From Wolfiporia cocos (taxonomy: Eukaryota; Basidiomycota; Agaricomycetes; Polyporales; Phaeolaceae), in assembly GCA_029448655.1 (NCBI GenBank), contig JACCLO010000004.1, forward strand, positions 2,976,001 to 3,040,000: a stretch of DNA of 64,000 nucleotides, in the 5' to 3' direction. Each line of letters opens with the position of its first letter. Position 1 is the stretch's first letter. The notes under the pieces are model-generated. The model saw nothing but the letters and a program-made list of their open reading frames with translations, made no database searches and was not told the origin of the DNA. Below are positions 35,883-47,772 of this stretch, one piece after another. Both the position numbers and the translations under genes were made by a program.

Positions 35883-38099
35883 TTAGAAATCCCAGAGTGT
35901 ACCGAAGCAGGGGATTCCCTCCGCCTTGCACGCCTGAACACGGCGATCAGTATCAACTCTCTCACGATCTACTTGGAACGTAGGACACTCACTTGCATCA
36001 TCTCGGAGTTGCCGACGTAGTTCGACGTGATGAAGACCACTGTACATGCGGCGGTGAGCTACGCAACGGAACAGCAGACGCTGCGGCGGCTGCGCATACC
36101 TTCGGCTTTCCAAGAATGGTAGACCTCTCTCAGAATCTTCCTGGTGTCAGGCCGGCCTCCTCGTACCTTGCTGTCCCACAACAGATACCGTTCTGGCTCG
36201 ATGTTGCGGGTGATCAGGCCGCTTATCGTCGGACCAAAGGTCTTGTACTGGTCAGAGCCTGCCGAGGGAACGAGTGAGCACTGGTTGTCTTCTCTTGTTC
36301 CCACACGAGAGTCATACCTATCCAGATGAGGTACCTATGATCATCCATTAGCTGCTTTCCTACACACTGGCATGATAATTACGAACCAGTAGGGTGACTG
36401 AATACAAGTCGCGAGTGCGGCACCGATACCTGTGCCCGTGCAGATACGTATGCCGCGCTTGTATAGTTTCGAGGTGTTGGAGACACCAGCCAACTGCGCT
36501 CTTATGAGAAGGGGCTCTACATATGGCAGGCCTCTGTGCACTGACCTTGAGCTCACGAGTCCAGATTGTCCTTGGCGGGTCGTTGACCAGGCTGCGAGTG
36601 AAGTCACCTTCACAATATACGGTCAGGATAATTGCTACCATAGCAGAAGTTAATACTTACCCTGCACACCGCAAACCATGTAGTGATACTTGGCATGTGG
36701 ACCCTCACTGTAGCGATCGTTCAGAAACTCGCTATCATCCAGAATGTAGTAACATACGAGATAATACCGAAAGCGTGATATTCCTTCACGGCACTCCTGC
36801 TGATACGGCCCAGGAGACCTTGTTGCATACCACGCTCAAATCGAAGGACGGCGACCTTGTTGGACGGCTAAAACAACCGTTAATGCTGGCGTGAGGATGA
36901 GACAAGACTAGAACTCGCCAATTCAATATCGATGAGGACCCTTCTGGTGCAGATCCACGGAAGGACGATCCACACAGTCATCCCGATGACATACCAGAAG
37001 TCTTGTTGATGAACGACGTGATAACCACTGACGTTCCACCTTCTGGTGTTGGTGTCGTATAGGTCACCCATGAGGATGAAGATCCCTAAATAGACGAGAA
37101 GCGTAAGGTGCTGCTGATCTCACAAGAAGATGACGACCTACATGACAGGAACAATCCAGTCCACCCCATGAAACGGTGCCATCGTTCGAACACACTAGAG
37201 ACTCGTCAGAGTATATTCGTGGCTTCAGAAAAATGGGCATACTTGTGGTGAGTATTCCGCACCCAAGGGAACCCAGCAAACATGGTGACGACCATGGCGA
37301 CGTTGACCAAAACCCCGAAGACCAGAACGGAGTTGTTGTACTCGGCGTGGTGAACGAATACGTCGACAACCCTCAGGGTGAGCCAGATTACACCAGCAAT
37401 TGCGCAACCAGTATGAATGCCACCGAGATGCTGTGGTTAATCTATAAGTATCATCATTCCACAATGTTTCAAGATTAGGGACAAACCTGGAGTACTGATG
37501 TGCAGGCCAACCGCCATTTCAATGGACTCCACTGTTATATGATGTGTCAGCAACGTGGCTGAATACACTATATACACTCTAAAATGCACCTTCGCGAAAC
37601 AGGTGTTGACGAAGAGGTACAAGAAACGACCGAAGATTTCGTTTCTCAACAAGACAGATACGTTGAAGTTACCAACTGCCATTGCACCACCGTACCTGAT
37701 GGCGTATGGCCAGTGGCCAGATACAGCGAATCCAAACAGAATGATATTGACGGAAAAAGAGATGGTGAACAATTTTCTGCATTGCGGTCCGCCGAATGTC
37801 AGATACTAATAAAAGCATGCTGCGCAATCGATCACATACCGGTATGTATTGTACCACAGTTGCCATAAGATCCATTTGGAGACTTTGTACTTCGGTGGCT
37901 TGGTGTAAGCAGGGGGCGCGGCCTCTTTCTTCTCGGGGGCAGGGACGGTTAGAACTTGTGCCTTTATGAGATCTTGTTTCTCATCGTGGAGTGCTACCTC
38001 TACCGGCGGCACCGAACGAACTTGTAGGTCAAGTGCACCCTTCTCAGCATCGCTATCGTATGCTGGGGCTGGAACCCTTGGTGTGAGTTCTGACGACAT
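35883..38099 (-). CDS. TmpL-like integral membrane FAD/NAD(P)-binding oxidoreductase
   Basis: Many short exons. N-terminal 80 residues are polar (MSSELTPRVPAPAYDSDAEK) and end KYKVSKWILWQLWYNTYR. Membrane exons follow: LFTISFSVNIILFGFAVSGH, YAIRYGGAMAVGNFNVSVLL, RNEIFGRFLYLFVNTCFAK, later LTLLVYLG-like, GDLYDTNTRRWNVSGYHVV and QDFWYVIGMTVWIVLPW. The soluble end has YCEGDFTRSLVNDPPRTIWT, FAGVSNTSKLYKRGIRICTG, TGIGAALATCIQSPYW, GSDQYKTFGPTISGLITRN, YLLWDSKVRGGRPDTRKIL and GIPCFGTLWDF at the stop (35883-35885). This layout matches the C-terminal half of fungal TmpL-type proteins and of related adenylate-forming enzymes. Those carry an N-terminal AMP-binding domain, which is absent here. Its substrate is unknown. 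Confidence 0.75.
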
Positions 38100-40048
38100 G
38101 GCAGCAACAATATGTCGAGCTGTGAGCGGCGAGACGGAAACTACCGCTGGTCAAGACCTGCCGGGGAATGACTGGGAAGGTAGCTCCAGGGTATTTCGTA
38201 GAGTACCTTCGTCTTTTTATACCTTCGTTGCCCAAGCGGGAGCAAACTCGGACATATGTGAATGCACACGCCATTGGAGCATTCCACGGGGGAATCGAAC
38301 GCAGGAAATAGTCATCGGGAGATCCATACTTGCGATCGCTGGCCTTGGGCGAGATCCGCTGCACTGCCTACTTTACTCTCAGAGTTCGGCGTCCGACGGT
38401 TGACCTTAGGAACGCTGGACATTCCAAGCTCCTTGAACATTTAGTATTGGCGCGCGACCTGAGAGCGTTGCAGCCTGAATGGCCGAATTTGATACTGTTC
38501 CGGCATAATCACACGCATCACATTGACGTGCAAGAGCATGGGTCTAGGTATGAGCGATGTCAGCTGTATTTTTGACAGCCGCATGGATGTGTTATACTCA
38601 CCACTAGTGTCAACATACCTTCCCACCCACGGCGTCAATCCATTCACTAAACAATATTTTCAGGAGTGACACTCGTGCGCCAGCCACACGGGGGATAGAA
38701 ATGTGTACACCGCAAGCGCCCTCATAGCTTCTCGGCCAGCGTGTCGATCTCGATTGCCCATCGCGACTAGACGTCGGTCGCTCTGTATTCCGTAGCTTCC
38801 CCGCCAGGATGATACGTTCCACCCACGTCAGGAACGATGCATTGCCATGCATGTGGCAGAGCGCCAGCTGTTTGATGAATGAGCATCATTTCACACAATA
38901 GCCAGCAAATGACCAATCTGTTAAACAAGATAGTGCATGGGAAACGACAACAATCCGTTTGCCGGTAGAAGGTTTGCACGGATTTGATGCACAGACGTAG
39001 TGCCGGCACCGTCCGTGCGCAGACCCGGGGGGCATGAGCCACCTCCCATCGTTCTGATGCTAGGATTCTTAGTAGAGCTTAAGTGTGACATTCACTCCTG
39101 GGGTGAAGCTCGGAGATTAGCCGCTCTGCCGCGGGACAATAATTATGTCAGTGGGATTCAGGAAGAGTCATTTTCGCGAATCAGTCAGAGGTTGAGGGAA
39201 CGAATGTCGCCGTATCCACCGACACTCATCGAAGCCCCGACGGGTGAACCCAATCTTCCCGATGTTGATTGTCGTCAGTTGCTTCAATGAATTGGTACCG
39301 GTCCCGGAACAGACCTGCAAGAACTCGTGAGAGGCCGGCACCGCAATAACCGGATTGAGTATTGATTCAAATGTTGGGTCGCAACAAGCTGAGAATGCGA
39401 TATGTGGTAATGTCGGCCGATGTCTTCTTTGGGGGCTCAAACATCTATCGCTCCTCAAATCAGTGAGGTATCTCAGCAGATCGCTCTACAACATACGGCA
39501 CCACACCTTCTCACAGTGGATGGATTTCGTACACCTATACAAATATAGGCAACCAACCATTGTGATTAGCGGCCGTCGCAAGCGTCTTTGGGGTGCTTCA
39601 TATCCACGGGGCAAAAATATCGCCATTCCGTGCGAAAGCCTCCGTCCCTTTACGGATTCCGAAAACCTTGCTTGAGAAATCAACGCCAAGGCATTCTTGG
39701 ATAGCAGGTAGATCGTTCATGAAGCATCCAGTCTGGTCCAGTGGTGCCTAGAGGCAAAAACAGAATGAAGGAGCTCGTTCATGTGGTGGCGCCCTCTGCG
39801 CATATCGGAAAGTCGTCGGATTCGCATCAAGGTGCTGCACCTCCTGGCAGCCCTTCAAATGCGGGTAGGGCAGCTTCTCATTGGTGTGCTGAGTCGAGCA
39901 GAACTGCCGAGAATATCCAGATCGCATAGCACACACCATAAAGGAGATAGAAAGTACAGATGGACGAAAATGTGAGAAAAATACTGACTAAACACCCCGG
40001 GAATATCGGCTCATGTGTGAAACCTGCGTATCGATCGGATAGAAAGGT
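38100..40048. other. Sparse stretch with a possible minus-strand exon pair
   Basis: About 1.95 kb. Upstream it must hold the promoter of the TmpL-like gene. On the minus strand near 39590-39700 a clean run reads LDQTGCFMNDLPAIQECLGV, then FGIRKGTEAFARNGDIFAPW, to a stop, preceded at about 39820-39900 by HTNEKLPYPHLKGCQE. A gtgcag...ctctag intron could join them. It looks like the end of a real protein, but I see no start and no family. The rest shows nothing. Confidence 0.4.
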
Positions 40049-42475
40049 TCAGTTGGCGTCCGCGAAATCTCGTAGATGCTCGAGTTGCTTAGAGACCTCT
40101 TCCTTGAATGCGATAATTTCACTGCTGTTCTTGATGATTGCGCGCATCGTCTCGTCCTTCAGTCTGTCGACCTTGTCAATTTGCTCCCGGTATCTGCATG
40201 TCGTTACATCAGAGAGCATCCCCAGAGCATCGGAATAACCTACGCGATCTGTAGCGCCTGCAGCCTTGACTTCACGCCAACTCCGTTCGCCATCGCGGCC
40301 GTCCTTGCTTGCGCTAAGTCTCGCTCTAAGCGGGCCGCCTCGTTGTTACTGACCTGCGCTTCCTGTTGGGCTGCCTGCATCATGAAAGGACAAGTGAACG
40401 TTAGTACCCACCGACCAATCGCAGGCACGCAGTTAGTCAACCGAGAAACCTACGTCGCGCAATTCATCGGCCTGATCGCTGAGTCCAGTGACTTTGTTGC
40501 CGATGTTCAGAACTTCTTCATCCAAATTCTCGCACTCAAGCGTCAGCTGCTCAAATTCATGATCCACCTTAATCCGCTCGCTTTCCACGTCCGCACGATC
40601 TGTCCGCTTCATCTCGGTGATGCGGCTCAGGGTGGGCTTGACTACCCTCCGTATGTCCGCGCCCATGAGTAGACCTTGAGAATTTGAAGCAGCGGGATTG
40701 AGGTCCAAGGATAAGTCGAGATCTTGCTCCAGTGGGGGAGGTAGGGGTGGAAACAGCCCGAGGTTGTTCAGTAGATTCGTGTAAGCATCCAGTGCTTCCT
40801 CCGCCTCGGAAACCTTGCGCGTAAGAGAGACTTCGAGCTTGACCACGACCTGATTAGTCTCGGCAATTTTCTGCTTTAGCGTTTCGATATCACGCGTGAG
40901 TGTCTCATGCTCAGTCTTCATGCGGGTAGCCTCTTCAGGTAATAGATTCTGTTCCCTGACGATATCTGCGAGCCTTGATTCCTCCGCCTGCAGTCTTTCC
41001 AAGTTCGACACTGTCGGAAGATTATCGAGCGATCGGGTCCTTAAAGGGAAAGGCGCACGCACGACAGGAGGCTAGCTCGGCTTTTTCGCGTCCCAGGGTA
41101 TCAGTAAGCTTCTTTTTTGATGATTCACATCGGCGGAGAATTTCTTCGAACTTCGCTTTGTCCTGCTTAATGTACCCATTATCCTTCTTCAATTCTTCGA
41201 TTGGTGCCTGGGCGTTGTTAGAAAATGGATAGAAGTAAGCAACTGGAAACATACAGGAGCCCTCTCGAGAGCCTCCAACTCCAGGAGGAGTTTCTTGAGT
41301 TCCTCCCGTTGTTGTTCTAGTTGTGCGACAACTCGTTCGTCCTTCCTTGCTACACCGTCCGTTAATAAAATTGTATTGGAACGCACTGCCGTCGGTCAGC
41401 TTACCGTAGCGATCCTCCATAATTGCTTCCTGCTCTGGAAACAGGTCTTTTCCTTCTAGGAAGACTTCATAGGCACGAGTGTAGTGATCCAATGCTAGGG
41501 CCTGGTGGTGATTTATATCGTCGAACTCATCCGGTATGAGATCCGAGTCTTGGAGGGTAGGGTCTCTACTATCCAAGTAATATTGTCTCGCCTGGATGCC
41601 AGCGACCGTGAGTTTCTTGTATTCAAAATGGGTGCATGAGCGCGAGACCTTGCCTGATTCAGTCAGCCAGTGCAGCACACCCAGTGCCAACGGCCATACA
41701 TTCATCGCTCCAGGCGTGGCGAGGCTCCACTTCCCGCTCTCAAATTGCCCAACATACGGGTACTTCAGCGAGCGCAGCGTCTGTACAAACTCTTCCTCAA
41801 GCTTCCTGGGCTCCTCATCGAACACGCATTCAGGGTCAACGATAAGGACCAGATGCCTGAACACGGCGCGGAAGGAATTCTTTGTGATGTCCGAGAGAGC
41901 GGGGGAATCCAACCCGGTCTCTTGTAGCCAACTCTCCACCTCGTGTTGCATCTTCAACCGCGTCTGTCTGTCTCGCAAATTCCGAGTGTCCCTAGCTATT
42001 CCTTGACCTGCTACTTGTGCGGAGCCTGGAGGGGCCCCAACCCAGGTGGATCCTCTTCTTGTACTGCTAAAGATAACAGTAGCATGTCAACATCGTATCC
42101 AGGATGATAGCAGGACGCAATAGCCTGTGGTGTAGAACATTCTCACAGAAATCAGGCCCGTATGAGCGCGTCTGGAAGAGTTGATGTTCTCTCGAAGACA
42201 GTGAAGACCCACCTAGGGTGCAATGGCGTACGCCCATAATGTGGTTTACTTGCGCTTTGAAGGAGAGGGTTGAGTGCTTGGGAGCGCATCATAGAATGCC
42301 TCGGATTGCTTCCTGGAACAGGCCCAACGTTTGGATATGGACCTCTCAGTGCAGGCCCTGCCATCGACATCCGCCCGCTATGCGCGGGTTTCTTGATTGT
42401 CGACGGAACCGGGAGGTGGGAACGCGCATAGGGATCCGACTGCATAGTGGATCGACGGCCATATTCCGACATCAT
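40049..42475 (-). CDS. NDC80: Kinetochore protein NDC80 (HEC1)
   Basis: The microtubule-binding subunit of the outer-kinetochore Ndc80 complex. N-terminal tail MMSEYGRRSTMQSDPYARSH is basic and Ser/Pro-rich, ending LLQSASKPHYGRTPLHPR. After an intron the calponin-homology domain follows: LKMQHEVESWLQETGLDSPA, FRAVFRHLVLIVDPECVF, LEEEFVQTLRSLKYPYVGQF, WPLALGVLHWLTESGKV. Then a long coiled coil, with ERVVAQLEQQREELKKLLLE, LQAEESRLADIVREQNLLP, DIETLKQKIAETNQVVVKLE, FEQLTLECENLDEEVLNIG and, at the end, EEVSKQLEHLRDFADAN before the stop at 40049-40051. Start at 42475; a second Met follows at once. Several short introns. Divergent to MOG1 across 336 bp. Confidence 0.95.
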
Positions 42476-42811
42476 TAGGAAACTGAGTTATGTTCCAGAA
42501 TCCAAGATGCGCTGACCCAAAGCAAGGAGATATAGTGTAAACCGTATATACAAGACCGACTTGATATAGTTGAGGATGAAGTCGCGCGTTGGAGAGCGCC
42601 CAAACGCGAACGCGTCTGTCACGACCACGTGAGTCGTGGCACACCACTGGAACGGTCCCGAACTCGGAGCGCGGTGCCGTCGCGCGAATATTGACTCCAG
42701 CCAGACAACTATAATGTAAGACAGCCTTGGCTCGGATATCGTATCTCACTTCCCTCCGCCCACCTTGAGTTCTCAGAAGTGACCGTCTGTCGAGCAGTAC
42801 CTACCTACGAT
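42476..42811. promoter_or_regulatory. Divergent NDC80/MOG1 promoter with cell-cycle-box-like sites
   Basis: 336 bp between the two starts. It holds ACGCGA at 42604-42609 directly abutting ACGCGT at 42610-42615, about 135 bp before the NDC80 ATG, and a CACGTG at 42626-42631. The first two resemble MluI cell-cycle boxes; function here is inferred. Confidence 0.45.
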
Positions 42812-43454
42812 ATGGCCGCCACTCGACTACTATTCGGGGGTGCTATCACGATTACGCTTCCCACCGAGCTCGTCGACGCTTCGTGAGTGCAACGGTATAT
42901 ATATAGCTTATGCAAGTCGGCTAAATTGTCCAGAGATTTTCGTCAGGTGCCTGATACTCAGGAAGTGTACCTTTATCCCAACTCTGGAATTAGCGTGATT
43001 GTGGAGGTCCTGCAAAGTGTCGACCGCAAAGACATGGACGGCATTGCTAGGTATGCTCGAATTATACTCGCTCACTCGGGCTTACGGCGTCATCTCCATC
43101 AGGTTTCACTTCGACGCCTTGGCACACGACAACGACGCTGAGGGTCAAAGCGTACTGGATATCACCCGCTTGTCCGACATCCCAGGAGATGCAGGTCAAA
43201 CGCCAGCGCCCATCGTCTTGACAGGCACGCAGCTTGTCCGCAAGTACAACCGTATCGAGACGGACGAGATACGAATTCTTCTTGCGGTGTACAGGGTACA
43301 GGACCGTAACGTTGACCTTGTCATGTCAATGAATGTTCCGATGAAAACGTCGGATGGTGGAGCCGTCAGCGAAGATGACTGGTCGAGCGCGAAACACACA
43401 TTTGACACCGCGGCACGGTCTCTTCGAATCGTGGATTATGGTCTTTTTGCATGA
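42812..43454 (+). CDS. MOG1: Mog1 homologue, Ran GTPase-binding nuclear import factor
   Basis: A small protein that binds Ran and helps nucleotide release during nuclear protein import. Three exons: MAATRLLFGGAITITLPTEL (ATG at 42812); after the first intron DFRQVPDTQEVYLYPNSGIS and VIVEVLQSVDRKDMDGIA; after the second, RFHFDALAHDNDAEGQSVLD to RSLRIVDYGLFA. Both junctions restore codons (GCT TC|A GAT and GCT AG|G TTT). Stop at 43452-43454. About 180 residues, normal for the family. The block RQVPDTQEVYLYP is the conserved Ran-interacting region. Confidence 0.93.
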
Positions 43455-43796
43455 CGAAGTCTTTACATATGATGAGTAAACTGCGAGTTCTCTGTTGTGG
43501 CGGAGTTCGATTGTCCTAACCACTCTCGGGCAGCTGTATACGTAGATAGGTTTCTGCATCAATCATTATTATATGTTTCTCACAAATCACTGTCAAAGCG
43601 AGTGCATTAGCACCGTATCGACGCCCATCGTCTTGGCAGGCAGTGTGACTCTTGAACTATGGTTATGATACCCGTTCAACTTGATTGACGAAACACATCC
43701 AGGGTATATCGCCGATATTGGCGTCTCTATAAGCGCAATGTATAACAACAACAGGGGTAGATGAACAAATAGTAAACATAATATCGTGCAACCATC
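43455..43796. other. Convergent spacer
   Basis: 342 bp between the MOG1 stop and the stop of the MIT-domain gene. Nothing seen. Confidence 0.4.
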
Positions 43797-45880
43797 CTAC
43801 AACCCCATCCGGCGCGCATCGTCTCTCTCCGCCTCCTCCTCTGCCTCAGGCTCCTCATCTATGCGCTCGCCCACAATGTTGGTGGCCTCAGCTGCTGCTT
43901 TGGCCTCCTTTTTGCGCTTCGCCGACTCCTTGAGCTTCTCCCATCTCTCGCGGAATCGCACGATCATCACTTTCTGTTCACTTCGGGTCAACAAATCGTC
44001 ATACTTTGGCAAAGTAGATAGCCGACCTGCTTCTCGTTTTCTACCCGCACCACGCGCAGTTCCTCCTCAAGCTCGCGAACTCGCCGGATGAGCTGTGGTT
44101 CACGATCCCTACCTGGATTTAAGGGGGACGGCGCAGTGCCTATGGACGGAATATTGATGTCTAAGGCCGTCAGTTCACCGGTAGGTGGACATTGCCGGGA
44201 GGCCACCGTGGACGATAGCATGGCTCGATGTGCCTTGGAAGGCGTAAGCAGAGATTAGAGCTCGCGCGGATGATATGCACCTCTTTCCGAGCAAGGAGGA
44301 TGCTGTCACGAAGTTGCTGATCCTGCTCTTGTCGCATCTTGAGCATCCCTTCAACTGATGCAAGTTGTCTGCGAGTCTCCTCCAATTCAGCTTTCAGCGC
44401 ATCGTTATCATTTTGTAGCGTCGCCAACGGCGATGGATTGTTTTTCGACGATACCAGGCAGAAAGAGTCAGCCAAATCGTCATCTGCAAATAGACCGTGA
44501 GTGATACCGGCGGATCAGAGCAGCTACTCCGAGACCCACCGTCATCCGCACGCACCTCCTCAAACCAGTCGTCGTGCGAGTCAGGCGAAAACGAGAACTG
44601 CGATCTCGGAGGGAACGTGTTGGCCCCTGCGACTCGGCCGCCTTCGCCGTCCGTGCCTGTGGCCGTAGAATCCGCGCGTGTGAGCATTCTGGACCGCGCA
44701 GCCCTCACCATGCCAATGCCTCGGGACAACCCACGCGAGATTGGGTCTTCGAAGTCGGTGTCGCTGCTGGAGCTGGGGTCTCGCCGCTGCGCACTGCTGG
44801 ATGGGCTCGACGGGGCGAGTGGCGCGGTCGCGAACGCGACAGGCTGCGATAGGTAGTCCAGCATGCCCTCGGTTATTCTCCAGAACTGGTTGAACGGGTC
44901 GGTCGTCTCGCTCTGTGATATGGCATCAGCGCAAGCCATGGGTAACAGGCTACACGCAGCTCAAGAAAGCGTGCATTACTGGCGCGGTGCCACAGCTCTC
45001 GAATCTGTGTCTGGGACTGATAAGCGCCGCGTGAGAGCGAGAGCTGTGGCCGCAGTTGCGATGCTCATGCTTTGGAGCGCATTCTTCCGAGGTTACAATG
45101 GGGGCCACAGTATGGAACAAGGCCCGCCACAGCCAGATAGCCGCACCGATAACTGACAGTGGCCGCTCCCGATGTGATAACAGCCACAACTTGGAGGCTG
45201 CAGGCAGCCCCCCGGGAGACAGCACAGCTTGTGCTTGATGAGCTGAGTTTTGTGCAGCCATCTAGACATGCGCAGGATTCCCTTCTGGCAAGTTGGACCA
45301 TAACTCGCCAATACGTGAGCTACAGCAATGAGCATGTACCACTTACCCGCTGTCCAAGCACCATGAATGATTCATCGACAGTCTGGGAACTGGTCATCCT
45401 GTTGTGCGGATGTGGTGGCGGAGAAGGTACTGGTGCAGGAACCACATGAGGGACAGATGCAGCATGGTTGGATACGGGGCTTGTGGGCTTCTGCGGAAGA
45501 CTCGGATCCTTGTTCTCTTCACGCAGCTTGGCTATCCTCCTTTGCAGCTCCCTGCCGGCTTTAGCATGATCATTATGAAGCATTCGCAAGGTCCGCTTCG
45601 TCTGGGAGCACTACGAGTGAACACGTAGTGCACGCATAGCCGGATACCGACACACATTTTCATCTGTGGCTGCTTCAACACAGGTGCGAAATGCCTCGGC
45701 AGCCTTAATATGTTCGTCCGCTGCAGGCATTAACAGACCCTGAGCAATATAGTCATCCGCATTCGCTGCATGCTGATGCGCCTGATGACGATAGCTCAGT
45801 TAGATCCTGCGCAATGCACGTGGCATTTTTCCGCCATGTTTGCATACCGTAATCAACGGAGTTGAGCCTCCAGAGGACAT
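43797..45880 (-). CDS. MIT-domain, coiled-coil protein, possibly Atg38/NRBF2-like
   Basis: Starts MSSGGSTPLIT at 45880; an in-phase intron leads to AHQHAANADDYIAQGLLMPA, ADEHIKAAEAFRTCVEAA and RTLRMLHNDHAKAGRELQRR, a three-helix MIT-type (microtubule interacting and transport) domain. Then a Pro/Ser-rich linker, SSQTVDESFMVLGQR, a segment ISQSETTDPFNQFWRITEGM, LDYLSQPVAF, another Ser-rich region, and a C-terminal coiled coil: LQNDNDALKAELEETRRQLA, LIRRVRELEEELRVVRVENE and KVMIVRFRERWEKLKES. Stop at 43797. An MIT domain followed by a coiled coil is the plan of Atg38/NRBF2, subunits of the autophagy PI3-kinase complex, but other MIT proteins share it. The assignment is therefore tentative; the gene itself is well supported. 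Confidence 0.7.
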
Positions 45881-46442
45881 TTTGACTTGGTCCGCGCGCC
45901 AAATGAGCGGATAAGGTGTTCAGCACAAACTCGTTCACGGTGGTTGTTGATGAGGTACGCAGGCAAGGAGACAGCGCTAGCAACTCGCGTATTTTCGGCA
46001 AACCCGCCACGACTAATCAGGTGTGTTTGGAAGTGCCTGCCCCGCGCGCTATGGTGGTGCTGTACAGTGGCGCTGTTACTGCGCCAGCTGCGTGTTTCAT
46101 TCCCAACGGCCGCGGAGCGCATACACGCACGCTCCTTCGACGCATTCATACGTTGACGACATGCATACGTTGCTCGAACTCGGTTTACACTGCCTGTGAA
46201 GCGAAGCGATAGAACGGGCAGATGCTCCGACGCCGCAGCAGCATCATGTGTTCAGTCACGCTCATCCGAGGCGGGCACCGGATACGGATGTTTGGGCAGG
46301 TCCGACGCGGGATTGCGGACGGCTGGTTCGAATTCTGCCCATTCGGCCAATTGCTATATAGCACGCTGCGTAGCGATGCACGGACATCATTCGTTCCAAG
46401 ACACCACATCCATCACAACCAAGTCCTATAATCACTGCCATA
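45881..46442. promoter_or_regulatory. Divergent promoter region
   Basis: 562 bp between two divergent genes. Overlapping frames on both strands are shadows without features. A TATA-like tatatagc lies at about 46355. Confidence 0.35.
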
Positions 46443-47403
46443 ATGTTCGACTTCGTGCGCAAGAGGAAAGAGAGCGCGGAACGTACGAAGGAGGGGCGAG
46501 CAGAGGTGCGCAGCTTTCTTCAATGTTTTGCCGTGTATAAACTCATTAGCGAATGCGCAGTCGGATCCAGAGAAGACGAAGAGCAAGTATGGGCTGCGTC
46601 GCACCTCGCTCATCTACCCGAGCAGGGTGGAAGAAATGTTCACGGTAAGTGTCGTCACAGGAGACTTGAGATCCAATAGTCCTTAGGCGTTGAGCAGAAA
46701 CGCACGCGTCATGCCAGTATTCTCCCCACTCCTAATGATGTAAGTTGTCCCTCCCTGATTGCCTTCAGCCCTTGCCAACAGCGTCTAGTCATCATCAGAA
46801 AATCTGGCAAGACCGGCATATCCAAGAGCACGAAGCTCATCGTGCTCCGTGGCATCTTCCGTCCACAACCTCCGTAATCCATTTGGAGACTATTCTGGCG
46901 ACTCGGCGATGACTGCGAGCCAAGTGGCTCTAATGGAGTCAACGTCAAGGTCGATCCCTCCGCCAAAGAATATGGGATATGTCGTCAGCCATGCTCCCAT
47001 GATAGTCAACCATCAGGCCGAGCGGGCGGAGATTTGCTATCCTGGAGATCTGGCTGATTCGTCGACGGACAACGTAGACAGCCAGTCCAGAGATCTAGCA
47101 ATATCATCAGACCCCTTTGCAGATGAGATGCAATCTGTGTCGCATTCTGATGCCCACGATGCCGCGCAGTCAAGCAACCATGGTCGTCCCGAGGTCAGTC
47201 CGTCACCATATCATGTCTTGAAAGTTGTTGAGTCAATTAGGCGTGAATATGCAGGCATCCACAGCGAATATTACCAGGAAGTCAACGACTCCGTCGCGAC
47301 GGCCCATGGATTACCTGCAAGTCAAAATCCCGGCGGCAATCCTAAGTCCGCCTTTGGCAGACAGTCATCGGAAGCTTTGGGCGAGGATTCAATGACACGA
47401 TAA
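46443..47403 (+). CDS. Unrecognised protein, about 268 aa, conserved-looking N-terminus
   Basis: Four exons join in phase: 46443-46505, 46561-46644, 46695-46739 and 46789-47403. The N-terminus is strongly basic: MFDFVRKRKESAERTKEGRA, SDPEKTKSKYGLRRTSLIYP, SRVEEMFT, then QKRTRHASILPTPND. The rest is polar and Ser-rich (VASSVHNLRNPFGDYSGDSA), with a short amphipathic stretch PYHVLKVVESIRREYAGIHS near the end. The less obvious acceptors for exons 3 and 4 are the ones that keep the frame; the first AG after each intron does not. No domain recognised. The basic start could bind nucleic acid or be a nuclear localisation signal, which is only a guess. Confidence 0.6.
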
Positions 47404-47772
47404 AAGTAACGGTAGTATAAGATAGACTGCTTGGACCACGGACATACCTGCATGTACGCTGCACTTACGACGCGGACGAATAATACACGACCACTTAACC
47501 CCAGGACATCAAGCCCGAGTTTGACAGTACTGTTGACATAAGTTTGAGAAGCCTCTAGATTGAAAAGGTGGCATGCACACGCGGCTGCGAAATGAGTACG
47601 AGACCAGCAAGAATCTATCCTGGCCAAAAGGTTGGGTGGTCGCGAAGGCTTGGATATATACACAGACGGGCGCTTGATTGTCACGTTGAAAGTTCCAAAT
47701 ATGGGCATAGTTCGCCAATATTCTCGAGGCGTGCTTCGTGAGCTCTTAATCTGCGTCCATCCTCTGTCCAAC
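47404..47772. promoter_or_regulatory. CCT1 upstream region
   Basis: 369 bp between the previous stop and the CCT1 start. It has one GAA-nn-TTC pair (about 47685-47693), a partial heat-shock-element-like unit, too short to claim. Confidence 0.3.

Noticed and set aside
38240..38310. Possible tRNA from a GTTCGATTCCCC-like B-box on the minus strand
   Set aside because: The flanking bases do not form a T stem and no A-box or acceptor stem is present.
45780..45840. A-box-like TAGCTCAGTTAGA
   Set aside because: It lies in an intron of the MIT-domain gene and no B-box follows at the right distance.
46310..46360. Possible tRNA B-box GGTTCGAATTC
   Set aside because: The T stem has mismatches and no cloverleaf can be drawn around it.
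47640..47770. Heat-shock element before CCT1
   Set aside because: Only one GAA-nn-TTC pair; a functional element usually needs three or more adjoining units.
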